Shown: positions 1-8,413 of the stretch, piece by piece
Layout: each line of letters begins with the position of its first letter
Position numbering within the stretch: the first letter of the stretch is position 1
NCBI GenBank assembly: GCA_032718475.1
Contig: JAUCBJ010005632.1
Location: 1-26,899, forward strand
Reading direction: 5' to 3'
From: Nemertoderma westbladi
Lineage: Eukaryota > Xenacoelomorpha > Nemertodermatida > Nemertodermatidae
DNA length: 26,899 bases
The notes under the pieces: model-generated
Database searches by the model: none
What the model saw: only the letters and a program-made list of their open reading frames with translations
What the model was told of the DNA's origin: nothing
Made by a program: the position numbers and the translations under genes

Positions 1-186
1 CCTAGATACAGTAATGGGGAAATTGCTACCACTGCTTGATAACTGACATTGAGTGGACCAAAAAGTTGAAAAAAAAGATAACAAAGTCTGATAACACTGG
101 AAAGTCATCTACCCACTGACCCAGGTAGGACAGACTACCCACAACAAAGTGGCATCAACCCTCAGCCAAAAACGATCTACCCGCCA

Positions 187-586
187 ACTTTATGAGTGTG
201 TCGACTGCAGAGCTATGTATGCAGAAAAATGAGATATAGACAAACATATCTGCAATAATAGCAAAGTTTTATCCACAACTACTAACACTACTACCAACAC
301 TCTTTCTGATATTTCCAATAGTTCTCTGCATCAGCGCACTATCTCATTGTCATCCAATCATTCTACAAATGTTTCATGTTTTGTTTGCTCCCATGAAATA
401 TCATAGATGATCACTGTTTCGGTTGTGATGGATGTGTTGGTTGGGTTCACTTTAGGTGTATCTGCCCGGGAATGTCATTGACTGAGTTCAAGATTGTAAA
501 AAAATATGCGGATAAACTAAGAGTATTATGTGCAGATTGTGATTCTCATTTGACATCTACACAATCCAAAACTTCAACACTAGAGC
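187..586 (+). pseudogene. LINE ORF1 N-terminal part: C2HC zinc knuckle and PHD-type finger, broken
   Basis: Translation from about 190 gives YECVDCRAMYAEK, a stop at 229-231, then DIDKHIC: a C-x2-C...H-x3-C zinc finger with one nonsense codon. From about 376 a second cluster starts as CFVC, hits a stop and frame change near 400, and continues in another frame as DDHCFGCDGC, WVHFRC, then LCADC. That is the Cys4-His-Cys3 spacing of a PHD finger. PHD-bearing ORF1 proteins are known from CR1-like non-LTR retrotransposons, where ORF1p is thought to bind the element RNA. At least one nonsense and one frameshift mutation make this copy inactive. The chimeric ORF at 587-1933 continues the same protein. 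Confidence 0.65.
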
Positions 587-1933
587 ATGATCAATCCATC
601 TGGCGTAGTACAAGTAGATGATGTCGTCTCCAAGGAAACTAAATCAATTAAATCAACCCTACCAGAGTTGAATGATGCAATTGCTAGTATATCTGATACG
701 GTAAATGACCTCAGTGAGTCAAACAAGCGAAATAACATCCCGTTAGCTGATCGTCGTGCGGAACTTACTTCCGAACACAGGCAGCAACAGCAAACTCATT
801 CTTTGAGGGACAACAGAAATGAGGCTGAGCAGAGAGATAACAAGCGAATGAACATAATTATGCATAATGTTCCAATTCCTGACTCAACAAACAGCAGTCA
901 TCGAGGTGATTACGATACAAAGATAATCAATGCTTGCCTTGGGGAAATTGGATGTAATGATATTCAGCCAAGATCAACCAGGCGACTTTGTCGCTTTGTA
1001 AATCATCGACCGTTTGGTTTCTGTGATAAAGTTGTAGTGACATTCCGACAAGAATCTGACAAATGGAAGGTTCTCAATTCATTATACAGTCGCGAAAGCA
1101 ACATTGTATATGTCACTCTTCCAACTAATGATATGCAGGCGGTTCGTATCACTCCAGTCTCCCGCTCACGTATGTTCATCATACTTTCATTATATGGGAT
1201 TCCTGATGAAATTATTGCAGCAATCAGATCAGTATATGATGGTTCGACAACATTTGTGTCTACTGTTGATGGTGGCACAGAACCATTTGAAGTGTTATGG
1301 GGCGTCCTCCAGGGAGACACACTTGCACCATTCTTGTTCATAATTGTGGTTGACTATGTTCTACGCATGTCCTTCGATCATCATAATGATGATGGGGTGA
1401 TGATAACTCCACCTACTGGCTCCAGAAGTCGAGGAAATCCTGCCAAGTACCTAACTGATCTAGACTTTGCTGATGACTTAGGAGTACTCTCAGAATCACT
1501 AGAGGGAGCCCAACGGCTCATCAGCTCATTAGAACATGCTGCTTCTAGTGTTGGTCTTTTGATTAACTCCAGAAAGACCAAAATGTTGACAGTTAACTTT
1601 GAAAGTTCTCAGCAAGTCTCTGATCGGATGAGCATAAGCTCAAAGGATGGTATGCTTGAGCATGTGGACGACTTCTGTTACCTGGGATCATGGATCCGGA
1701 AGTCAGGTGAGGACCTTCGAATACATAAGGGAAAGGCATGGGCAGCCTTGAATAGGCTTTCCAGGATTTGGAAGTCACCGAGAATTAATCGGAAACTTAA
1801 GGTCCGATTATTTAGAGCAGCAGTAGTTCCAGTACTCCTCTATGGGAGTCCATGCTGGGCTCTAACTGCTGAGGATACCAAATCACTGGATGGCACATTC
1901 ACAAGAATGCTGAATTTTAAACTGTTTTTTTAG
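587..1933 (+). pseudogene. Chimeric LINE ORF: ORF1 RNA-binding region fused in frame to RT palm/thumb
   Basis: This 448-codon frame has two sources. Residues 1 to about 185 are the C-terminal part of a LINE ORF1: a Ser/Asn/Gln-rich stretch, a charged segment that may coil, then RMNIIMHNVP and KVVVTFRQ, which look like an RRM-like ORF1p fold. Residues from about 190 (SRSRMF) to 442 match the RTE-like RT of copies B and C: GVLQGDTLAPFLF, then the catalytic DFADDLGVLS, then SRKTK and LLYGSPCWAL. The RT N-terminus with the first catalytic Asp (VDFSKAFD in copy C), the endonuclease and the C-terminal domain are absent, so it cannot be an active polymerase. Homology to copies B/C ends at 1912 and the frame closes in the 3' tail. 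The start at 587 is simply the first ATG after the upstream stops. Confidence 0.7.
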
Positions 1934-2016
1934 TGTTGTTCTTGTTGTATGTAACATATATTTGTATTTTATCTATCATTTGGCGCCAATAAACAAGTTC
2001 AAGTTCAGAGACTGGT
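1913..2016 (+). other. Putative 3' UTR and tail of the CR1-like element
   Basis: After RT homology ends there is a T-rich segment, then an AATAAA and a short direct repeat AAGTTC AAGTTC at about 1995-2010. Short 3' tandem repeats are typical ends of CR1/L2-type LINEs. It shares nothing with the ends of copies B and C (ATGCCGATCC followed by TAGTAG). Confidence 0.45.
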
Positions 2017-2398
2017 TAACGACTGCCCCTATCTGCTTCGTATCAATATCCCTGATTACATTCAAATTTACTCAAATGATGGCCAATTTCTAATTCATCA
2101 GACTGATTAAATGTTAATTTTGTTTCTAGAAGCTCTGGATGTAGTGGAGGCCAGTCCCCATTGGCTTTCACATCATCTCACAATCTATGATTTGAACTAT
2201 ACTTGTGCGGAGCACTGATACACGTTCGTGGGGACTTCGCGCAGCACGAGGTACAGTTATTTTATAAGTTAAGTAAGTTTAGATCAATTAAAAACACATT
2301 TCTTAAAGCAAATCTCTTGAACTAATTAAAAACTATAATGGAATGGTGTATGGGGATTACAGCAGTATAACTTTTAAGTATAACTTATTCCTTATACT
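2017..2398. other. No gene recognised; AT-rich spacer
   Basis: No open frame of note, no tRNA-like boxes and no tandem structure seen on either strand. Confidence 0.5.
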
Positions 2399-2697
2399 GT
2401 AAAATAATTATCTTAGCTTCTCGAAGGCCACACGCAAATTCAACTTGTAAAATTTATTAACTTTTGCCAAACAACATGTGTAACAAGTTTGGTTAGATTT
2501 CATCAAGCTATCAAGTTATTAACGTTTAAAATTTGACGAGACAGAACGACAGACACACCGATTGAGTTAGTGGTACTGTATCCGTCCCGTATGCTAAGCT
2601 CCCTTAATTTCATGACTCGTCCCATAGATAGAAACACCGATTTAGTTAGTGGTACATGTATGCTAAGCTCGCTTACTTTCGTGGCTCGCCCCACAGT
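2399..2697 (+). repeat. Dispersed ~200-bp repeat, copy 1 (with duplicated tail)
   Basis: Shares an ordered set of blocks with 7436-7650 and 26523-26693: AAATTCAACTTG, TTTTGCCAAACAA, ACCAAGTTTGG (slightly altered here), ATAGATTTCATC, TTATTAACGTTTAA, GACAGAACGACAG, and a terminal CTTACTTTCGTGGCTCGCCC. In this copy the terminal block occurs twice (about 2552-2630 and 2631-2697). No coding capacity or tRNA boxes are visible. It may be a MITE or SINE-like family; class unknown. Confidence 0.75.
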
Positions 2698-2830
2698 TAA
2701 GAGTAAATAAGCCTACCCAAAAATCAGCAATTGTGTAATCAATGTAATCATAAAGCGCCTGATAATAAAATAAAATGAGCCTATTGTAAAAGTTTGCCAA
2801 CGGTCAGCCGGTACCGGTAGTAGGGTGGTA

Positions 2831-2891
2831 CCATGGCCTACTACACACAGGCCATGACAAGGACTTTGCTGTGAAATTAGCGTAGGCTGAC
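2831..2891 (+). repeat. Left arm of a 61-bp perfect inverted repeat
   Basis: The 61 bases are exactly reverse-complementary to 6035-6095, with weaker similarity extending a few tens of bases either side (to about 2902). The arm contains its own hairpin, CATGGCCT ... AGGCCATG, at about 2832-2856. The two arms enclose about 3.14 kb that includes LINE copy B. Confidence 0.85.
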
Positions 2892-3084
2892 TGCTGAATT
2901 ATCAAATATTATATTTTCCACGAATGCAGGGTCCATATTTAAAAGAAGATGACTAGATTTTCGTAAAGAATTTAATTGAAACAGTATTTAATAATTAATA
3001 AATTAATTAACGCTCGAGTTCCTGCAGCTTTTATTTGTTTGTGGCTGCCTCTGGCTATGTTTGTGGCAGGAATGTTTGAACGCT

Positions 3085-3347
3085 TATAAGACAGTCAATC
3101 AAGGATGAAATGGAACCAAACTTGGTACACATGTAGTCTATAAAAAATTTTGAAATTCTACACACAGACAGACTTCTACAGTTCCCCTGTCTGCCGCTAG
3201 GGGGCGAATTAACAGAAACTTAAAAATAGCTGTAATTATAGAACCAACGATCAGATTCATCTGAAATTTAGTAGTAGTTACCTAAGAGCATTGCTTAATT
3301 AGAAATTCTACAGAGACTTTTACAGTTCCTGTCTGCCGCTAGTGGGG
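3085..3347 (-). repeat. Antisense partial copy of the dispersed repeat plus a local ~50-bp duplication
   Basis: About 3095-3137 is the reverse complement of the ACATGTGTACCAAGTTTGG and GATTTCATC blocks of the 200-bp repeat. Immediately right, GAAATTCTACA ... CTGTCTGCCGCTAG occurs twice (about 3151-3205 and 3302-3347), separated by about 95 bases. No coding capacity. Confidence 0.6.
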
Positions 3348-3476
3348 AATTGTTAAAGCTCCAGTTCAACGTGCTTAGCACGGTTTAATATACAATAAAT
3401 TAATTATTTTATTCAATACAGTAATTATAACAGTAAAATGCAATGTATTCTATTTTTTAGTAAAATCAAGAGACAG

Positions 3477-3726
3477 GAGGGGGGTGGGACTGGACGCAAA
3501 TCCCATCTTGGCGAATTAATATCCCGCCTCAATATTAATTTCTCAATTTTGGGAAAGGAGCAGGTTACAGTGGCACGTTATTTTAACCAAAACAATAAAG
3601 TAAACACAATAGAACAGGTTACAGTTTTATTTTTGAGAGTAATCAGCTGTTGTTATTTGCGTCCAATTTCCCCTGGAGAGGGATTAATTTTTATTGCGTC
3701 CAGTCCCCCCCCCCCCCCCCCCCATC
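3477..3726. mobile_element. MITE-like element with GGGACTGGACGCAA inverted ends
   Basis: GGGACTGGACGCAA at 3486-3499 is the reverse complement of TTGCGTCCAGTCCC near 3697-3710, and a G-run and a 19-C run extend the inverted ends. Between them sits the motif GGGAAAGGAGCAGGTTACAG at about 3551 followed by a degenerate second copy ending AACAGGTTACAG at about 3613. The same motif is tandemly repeated inside the larger element at 6232-7128, so both may belong to related non-autonomous DNA transposons. No transposase. Confidence 0.5.
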
Positions 3727-3735
3727 TTGAAATCA

Positions 3736-4143
3736 AATACCAAAAATATATTTATTATATGAACAATCTATTTGGAAATTGTAAGTTCGGCCTATCTCTT
3801 TACCATAAGCTCAGTATCTTTATCTGGTGTGTTTTTATTATTTTACCAATTATTTAATACGTTTGATAGAATTGAACAACACCGCCCAACACAACCAACT
3901 CTCTATCCGCCTCGAGCTGTCGAGCATCGAGAATACGAGAAACTCGATCGAAATACCTGCTTATCCCAGTAGTATCCGTCCGTAGTCACCGGACCGCTGC
4001 GGTTTACTCCCGTAGAGCAGTAGAATTCCCGCAGCTTTCGACCCAATTCGACAACGAATTTGCTTCACACTTTCACGTCGCAGAGAACGAAATCCAGTGC
4101 GATACAAGTATGCCCGACGTTCAACCATTTCCCCCAGGCGATA
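3736..4143. other. No gene recognised; CpG-richer segment left of LINE copy B
   Basis: From about 3870 the base composition becomes richer in CpG than its neighbours. The only frame is an 82-codon minus-strand ORF (3961-4209) running into the LINE, without recognisable motifs. Together with 5538-5900 this may be the locus that copy B inserted into. Confidence 0.4.
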
Positions 4144-5498
4144 CCAAGAAGGGCAACCTAACACTCTATGGTTCTTTTCGGGGAATCTCATTGATCTCGA
4201 TTGCTGCAAAGCTATACAATAGGATTCTATTAAATCGCATCAGGGATCCCATTGAGAGACTGCTCCGTGGAAATCAGAATGGGTTCCGTAAAGGTCGTGG
4301 GACCATGGAGCCCATTTTGGCACTTAGAAGGATAATTGAAGAGTTATCAAAAAAGAAAGACAGGCATCTGGCTGTTATCTTTGTTGACTTCTTCAAGGCC
4401 TTTGATTCAGTCTCTCGCTCACGTATGTTCAGCAAACTTTCATTATATGGGATTCCTGATGAAATTATTGCAGCAATCAGATCAGTATACGATGGTTCGA
4501 CAACATTTGTGTCTACTGGTGACGGTGACACAGAACCATTTGAAGTGTTATGGGGCGTCCTCCAAGGAGAAACACTTGCACCATTTTTGTTCATTATTGT
4601 GGTTGACTATGTTCTACGCATGTCCTTAGATCATTATAATGATGATGGGGTGATGATAACTCCACCTACTGGCTCCAGAAGTCGAGGAAATCCTGCCAAG
4701 TACCTAACTGATCTAGACTTTGCTGATGACTTAGGAGTACTCTCAGAATCATTAGAGGGAGCCCAACGGCTCCTCAGCTCATTAGAACATGCTGCTTCTA
4801 GTGTTGGTCTTTTTATTAACTCCAGAAAGACCAAAATTCTGACAGTTAACTTTGAAAGTCCTCAGCAAGTCTCTGATCGGATGAGCATAAGCTCAAAGGA
4901 TGGTATGCTTGAGCATGTGGACGACTTCTGTTACCTGGGATCATGGATCCGGAAGTCAGGTGAGGACCTTCGAATACGTAAGGGAAAGGCATGGGCAGCC
5001 TTGAATAGGCTTTCCAGGATTTGGAAGTCACCGAGAATTAATCGGAAACTTAAGGTCCGATTATTTAGAGCAGCAGTAGTTCCAGTACTCCTCTACGGGA
5101 GTCCATGCTGGGCTCTAACTGCTGAGGACACCAAATCTCTGGATGGCACATTCACAAGAATGCTACACCGGGTTCATTGTGTCAAGTACAATGCACACAT
5201 CTCCAACCAGACACTATATAACATTGGAGGTGTCTCATTGGTTCCCCCAAGCTTGACACTAGAACAAAATCGCCTCCGCTTTGCAGGACATTGCTTTCGC
5301 CGTGAGGACCAGCCAGTGCATAATCTTGTACTTTGGCAGCCTCATGGCGTGAATAAGCATGGTGGACAGCCCATGACTTTCTTGAGACGCATCCTAAAGG
5401 ACACTGGCCTTGAAGATGCGGATGATCTAGCAAATGTCATGGGTGATAGGGAGTTGTGGCGGTGTAATTTTGTTGACAAGCCGGCACAGCATTCTTAA
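4110..5498 (+). pseudogene. 5'-truncated RTE-like LINE ORF2 (copy B): reverse transcriptase, frame open
   Basis: The 462-codon frame begins with about 12 codons of flanking sequence; homology to copy C starts at KKGNLTLYGSFRGISL. RT motifs are in order: FRGISLIS (residues 23-30), NQNGFRKGRGT (55-65), FVDFFKAFDSV with the first catalytic Asp (91-101), GVLQGETLAPFLF (149-161), the catalytic FADD (204-207), INSRKTK, then LLYGSPCWAL. A C-terminal domain follows with RLRFAGHCFRREDQP and GQP. No stop or frameshift is seen, but the endonuclease and the first part of RT (with the VPVPKKG lead-in) are lost, the usual outcome of incomplete target-primed reverse transcription. It cannot move by itself. 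RTE-like assignment rests on the C-terminal domain and the very short 3' UTR ending in a trinucleotide repeat. Confidence 0.85.
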
Positions 5499-5537
5499 AA
5501 TGCAGCTGCAATGCAGCATGCCGATCCTAGTAGTAGT
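4144..5537 (+). mobile_element. RTE-like LINE, copy B (5'-truncated)
   Basis: Homology to copy C begins within ACCAAGAAGGGCAACC near 4144 and ends after the stop codon with a ~40-base 3' UTR, ATGCCGATCC, and a TAGTAGTAG tail. A short 3' UTR ending in a small tandem repeat is characteristic of RTE-clade elements. I could not identify a target-site duplication. It differs from copy C by only scattered substitutions plus C's indels, implying recent activity. Confidence 0.8.
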
Positions 5538-6020
5538 AGGATCCGGGCCGCCGCTAAACCCAGATTGCAATCCTCGTCGATTCGTCCAGTCGTCGACGTA
5601 AGTCAGTAAGTAGGACTCTTCCCACCGCACTCCAAGGTGGGTGACCGGAGTGAGGCATGAGGAACTTCAGAACTTGGCAGTGGCCCGCATTACGATCTGA
5701 CCGACCGCCGTATTCCCAGTGTCTGAGTGTAGTAAATACCCAAATAGAATCGTACTGACAAACAAGCAATTCCGTAGCACTGCGTAGTATTCCCCCGTTA
5801 ATCACCTCTTGAAGCAACTCGGCTGCTCGGGTCCAGATACATCGGACTGTCAGGAGCGTTTCAGACAGTAATGGCAGAATGGAGCGGCATTTGCGAATAT
5901 TTCCAATGGTTTTATAATAAATAAGGGGATTAAATGCTAAAACAAATGGATTATTCCTAACCCCACCCCAATACAGCAGTATACCTAACAGTATATAGCT
6001 TGTACCACAGTACCATAATC
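5538..6020. other. No gene recognised right of LINE copy B
   Basis: A minus-strand frame (5554-6033, 159 codons) covers this stretch but contains no motif I recognise and is probably chance. The first 350 bases resemble 3870-4143 in CpG content. Confidence 0.4.
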
Positions 6021-6034
6021 TGATAATCAGCACA

Positions 6035-6095
6035 GTCAGCCTACGCTAATTTCACAGCAAAGTCCTTGTCATGGCCTGTGTGTAGTAGGCCATGG
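6035..6095 (-). repeat. Right arm of the 61-bp perfect inverted repeat
   Basis: Exact reverse complement of 2831-2891, with partial similarity on both sides (about 6021-6103). To its right, up to about 6180, the sequence is rich in GTAC/CGGTAC-type words that also occur at 2805-2820 and 6840-7300. Confidence 0.85.
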
Positions 6096-6231
6096 GTGGT
6101 ACCTACGGCAGTACGGTGCGCACTACAACTGACAACGGCAGTACAGCAATACGGCTGTACGGTGTACCGTGCCAATGCAGCAATGACTGAATGATTAGCG
6201 GTAACTATCTAAACTATTATATTATTATTAC

Positions 6232-7128
6232 CGGTGCCGGTGTAACAGGAAAAAGTGCCCCCCCGGGCAAATTTCCCTAGGAAAAAATGCCCCCCCTTAG
6301 GAAATTATGCCCCCCCTGAATTATACAATAAACAAAACTTATTACTACTAAAACTTACAAAAATTATACAAAACAATAAACAGTCACTTTACCAAATGAA
6401 GGAAAGGAGCAGGTTACAGAGGCATGCCTTTCTAACCAAAACAATAAACGATCATTTAACTAATTGAGGGAAAGGAGCAGGTTACAGAGGCGGGATTTTC
6501 TAACCAAAACAATAAACAGTCACTTTAGCAAATCAGGGAATGGAGCAGGTTACAGAGACGGGATTTTCTAACCAAAACAATAAAACGATAACATTACCAA
6601 TTGAGAGAAAGGAGCAGGTTACAGAGGCGGGATTTTCTAACCAAAACAATAAACAATCACTTTACAAAATCAGGGAAAGGAGCAGGTTACAGACTTAAAA
6701 AAAGCTTGGAGCTGCTCGGCGCCCACACAACACCACACACTCGCACTGCTGTTATACCAGTACTTACTACAGTAGCCTACTGACTTAGATACTTCAGTAT
6801 GCTGTTCTACATCCCTTACTGATTTACCTGCTTACCTACCGGCAGACCGGTACCGTACTATGTACTATTCTTCCAACTATTACAAGTTCTGCAGTTGGTA
6901 GATTAAAAGTGGCTACCAGCAGACCGGTATCGTACCAGTTTTCAGACTTTTGAGGCGGGCTAATTTTCCTGAGGGGAGGCATTATTTCCTAAGGAGAAAA
7001 TGCCCCCCCCCCCCCCGGGCTAAATTTCCTAGGAAAAATTGCCCGGGGGGACATAATATCCTAGGAAATAATGCCCCGGGGGGCATATTCTAGGGGGGGC
7101 TGATTTCCTTGTGACACCGGTACTGGGC
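6232..7128. mobile_element. Non-autonomous DNA transposon (MITE-like), ~0.9 kb, with compound terminal inverted repeats
   Basis: The left end reads CCGGTGTAACAGGAAA then a poly-C block; the reverse complement of the right end reads CCGGTGTCACAAGGAAA then a poly-C block. Both ends carry short repeats of TTTCCTAGGAAA and TGCCCCCC (about 6252-6320 on the left, 6950-7115 on the right), so the ends are multi-copy inverted blocks. The interior has the 68-bp tandem repeat and no transposase. Flanking ACCGGT words blur the exact edges and any target-site duplication. Confidence 0.6.
6360..6697 (+). repeat. ~68-bp tandem repeat, about 4.5 units
   Basis: GGAGCAGGTTACAG recurs at about 6406, 6474, 6543, 6613 and 6679, a 66-70 bp spacing. 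Between these, each unit has a TTTTCTAACC block, AAAACAATAAA and a CACTTTAnnAAAT-like block. The unit recurs at 3551 and, in reverse, at 13201. Confidence 0.85.
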
Positions 7129-7435
7129 TAATTAGGCCTAAACTTTAATCACCGCAAGGGTTGCCGGGGTTAATTAGATTACATGATATGGCATGTCTGC
7201 AGTGTATGGTACCGGCTGACCAGTATTGCAGTATTGACTGATTGCAGGATTCTCGATTCAGGGATTGAGTACAGCCTGACAGTACCGGTACACATGGTAC
7301 ATGCAGACAACCCCAATGTATTGCAAAATTTGTCAGAAAAACCAGCTGATTTATCCTACAGTAATAATAATTTAACGCATTTTAAATTTGGATAAATAAA
7401 TTTATTATAACTGCAATAACAGTTACACTGATGCT
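7129..7435. other. No gene recognised
   Basis: Contains scattered ACCGGT/GTACCGG words (for example 7207-7215 and 7281-7290) and a 70-codon frame with no recognisable motif. Confidence 0.5.
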
Positions 7436-7650
7436 ACACGAAGACCCCACGCAAATTCTACTTGGAAAATTTTCAAACTTTTGCCAAACAACATGTGTAC
7501 CAAGTTTGGATAGATTTCATCAAGGATTGGCCGAGTTATTAACGTTTAAAATAAAATACTGAAAAAAAACGCGACAGAACGACAGAACGACAGGTTGATT
7601 AATGGTACCCCTACGCTAAGGCTCACTCACTTCGTGGCTCGCCCCACAAT
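7436..7650 (+). repeat. Dispersed ~200-bp repeat, copy 2
   Basis: Same block order as 2399-2697: TTTTGCCAAACAA, ACATGTGTACCAAGTTTGG, ATAGATTTCATCAAGGATTGG, TTATTAACGTTTAAAAT, GACAGAACGACAG, and CACTTCGTGGCTCGCCCCAC at the end. It includes the GATTGGC-GAGTT block shared with the 26.6-kb copy. Confidence 0.8.
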
Positions 7651-7871
7651 ACAATAGGCATATTAACACAACGATATTGGATGTATTTCATTAAGCGATA
7701 ATCTCCAGCATACTGCTTGCTTCCTGGCAAAGCACAGATTTAGGAGGCCAGTTGGTTATAAAAAAAACAGTGACCTGTGGTGAATACGTTTTATTAGTTA
7801 TTGAGGTTCTGATTAAGGACATGGGGGCGGTTGGCGACTCGCCCTCGCTTCAGCAGATGATACAGTAGTAG

Positions 7872-8413
7872 CAATGGTGGAATTGGTCTATTGATGAATC
7901 CAACTGCACATGCAGCATTGGACAAATTAGACCACATCTCTAACCGCATCATCCGTTGCCACTTCTCATGTTCTGGAAGACTGGCTAAGAAGTTTCCTAA
8001 GGTGGTTCTGATTGTGTGCTACTCTCCAACTGGTGTTGCCCCTGTAGAGGAGGTGGAAAATTTCTACCAGAATCTACAAGCAGCTACTGATGGAGTGGAT
8101 CAGCATGCATTCTTAACATTCCTGGGAGACTTTAATGCAAGTCTGCATCAATCACCTACATCGCCCTGGGTCTATAGCAATAGTGTTAACCGAAATTCCG
8201 TCCATCTTCAGGATTTTATCTCTGGGAATGGATTGTTTTCGGCTGGAACCCAGTTCAAAAGCGAACTGGAAAGCTATGGACTCATAGTGGACCCAGTGGT
8301 CACAAGTCCCAGATAGACCATACTGTATCCTGTTTCGTAGGAAATACAGGAGCTCTATACAAGACTGTAATGCATTTACACTACGACCCTTCTCCAGTGA
8401 TCACCGCCTTATT
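7872..8413 (+). pseudogene. APE-type endonuclease domain of LINE copy C, frameshifted
   Basis: Reading frames together give GGIGLLMNPTAHAALDKL, then ISNRIIRCHF, VVLIVCYSPTG, EEVENFYQNLQAATDGV, and the diagnostic LGDFNASL with its conserved Asp/Asn pair. A frame change at about 8315-8320 is needed to continue from KSQID into ILFRRKYR and then PFSSDHRLIVAK, which carries the C-terminal SDH catalytic motif of the exonuclease-endonuclease-phosphatase family. The domain nicks target DNA to prime reverse transcription in LINEs. The N-terminal part, including the catalytic Glu region, is missing, so this copy is dead. Confidence 0.8.

Larger units (their letters stand above)
140..2016 (+). mobile_element. 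Composite non-LTR retrotransposon (copy A): CR1-like ORF1 and tail around an RTE-like RT segment
   Basis: The left part (about 140-1143) encodes a degraded ORF1 with zinc fingers. The middle (about 1150-1912) is nearly identical to the reverse transcriptase of the LINE copies at 4144-5537 and 7850-10648. The right part (1913-2016) is unlike the 3' end of those copies: it is AT-rich and ends in a direct AAGTTC-type repeat after an AATAAA, as CR1/L2-like elements often do. The RT piece is cut at both ends yet keeps orientation and frame. The element start is uncertain; clade names are inferred from domain types, not from a search. Confidence 0.7.

Noticed and set aside
5554-6033. 159-codon minus frame
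   Set aside because: No recognisable motif; probably chance in CpG-richer DNA, although a relic gene cannot be excluded.
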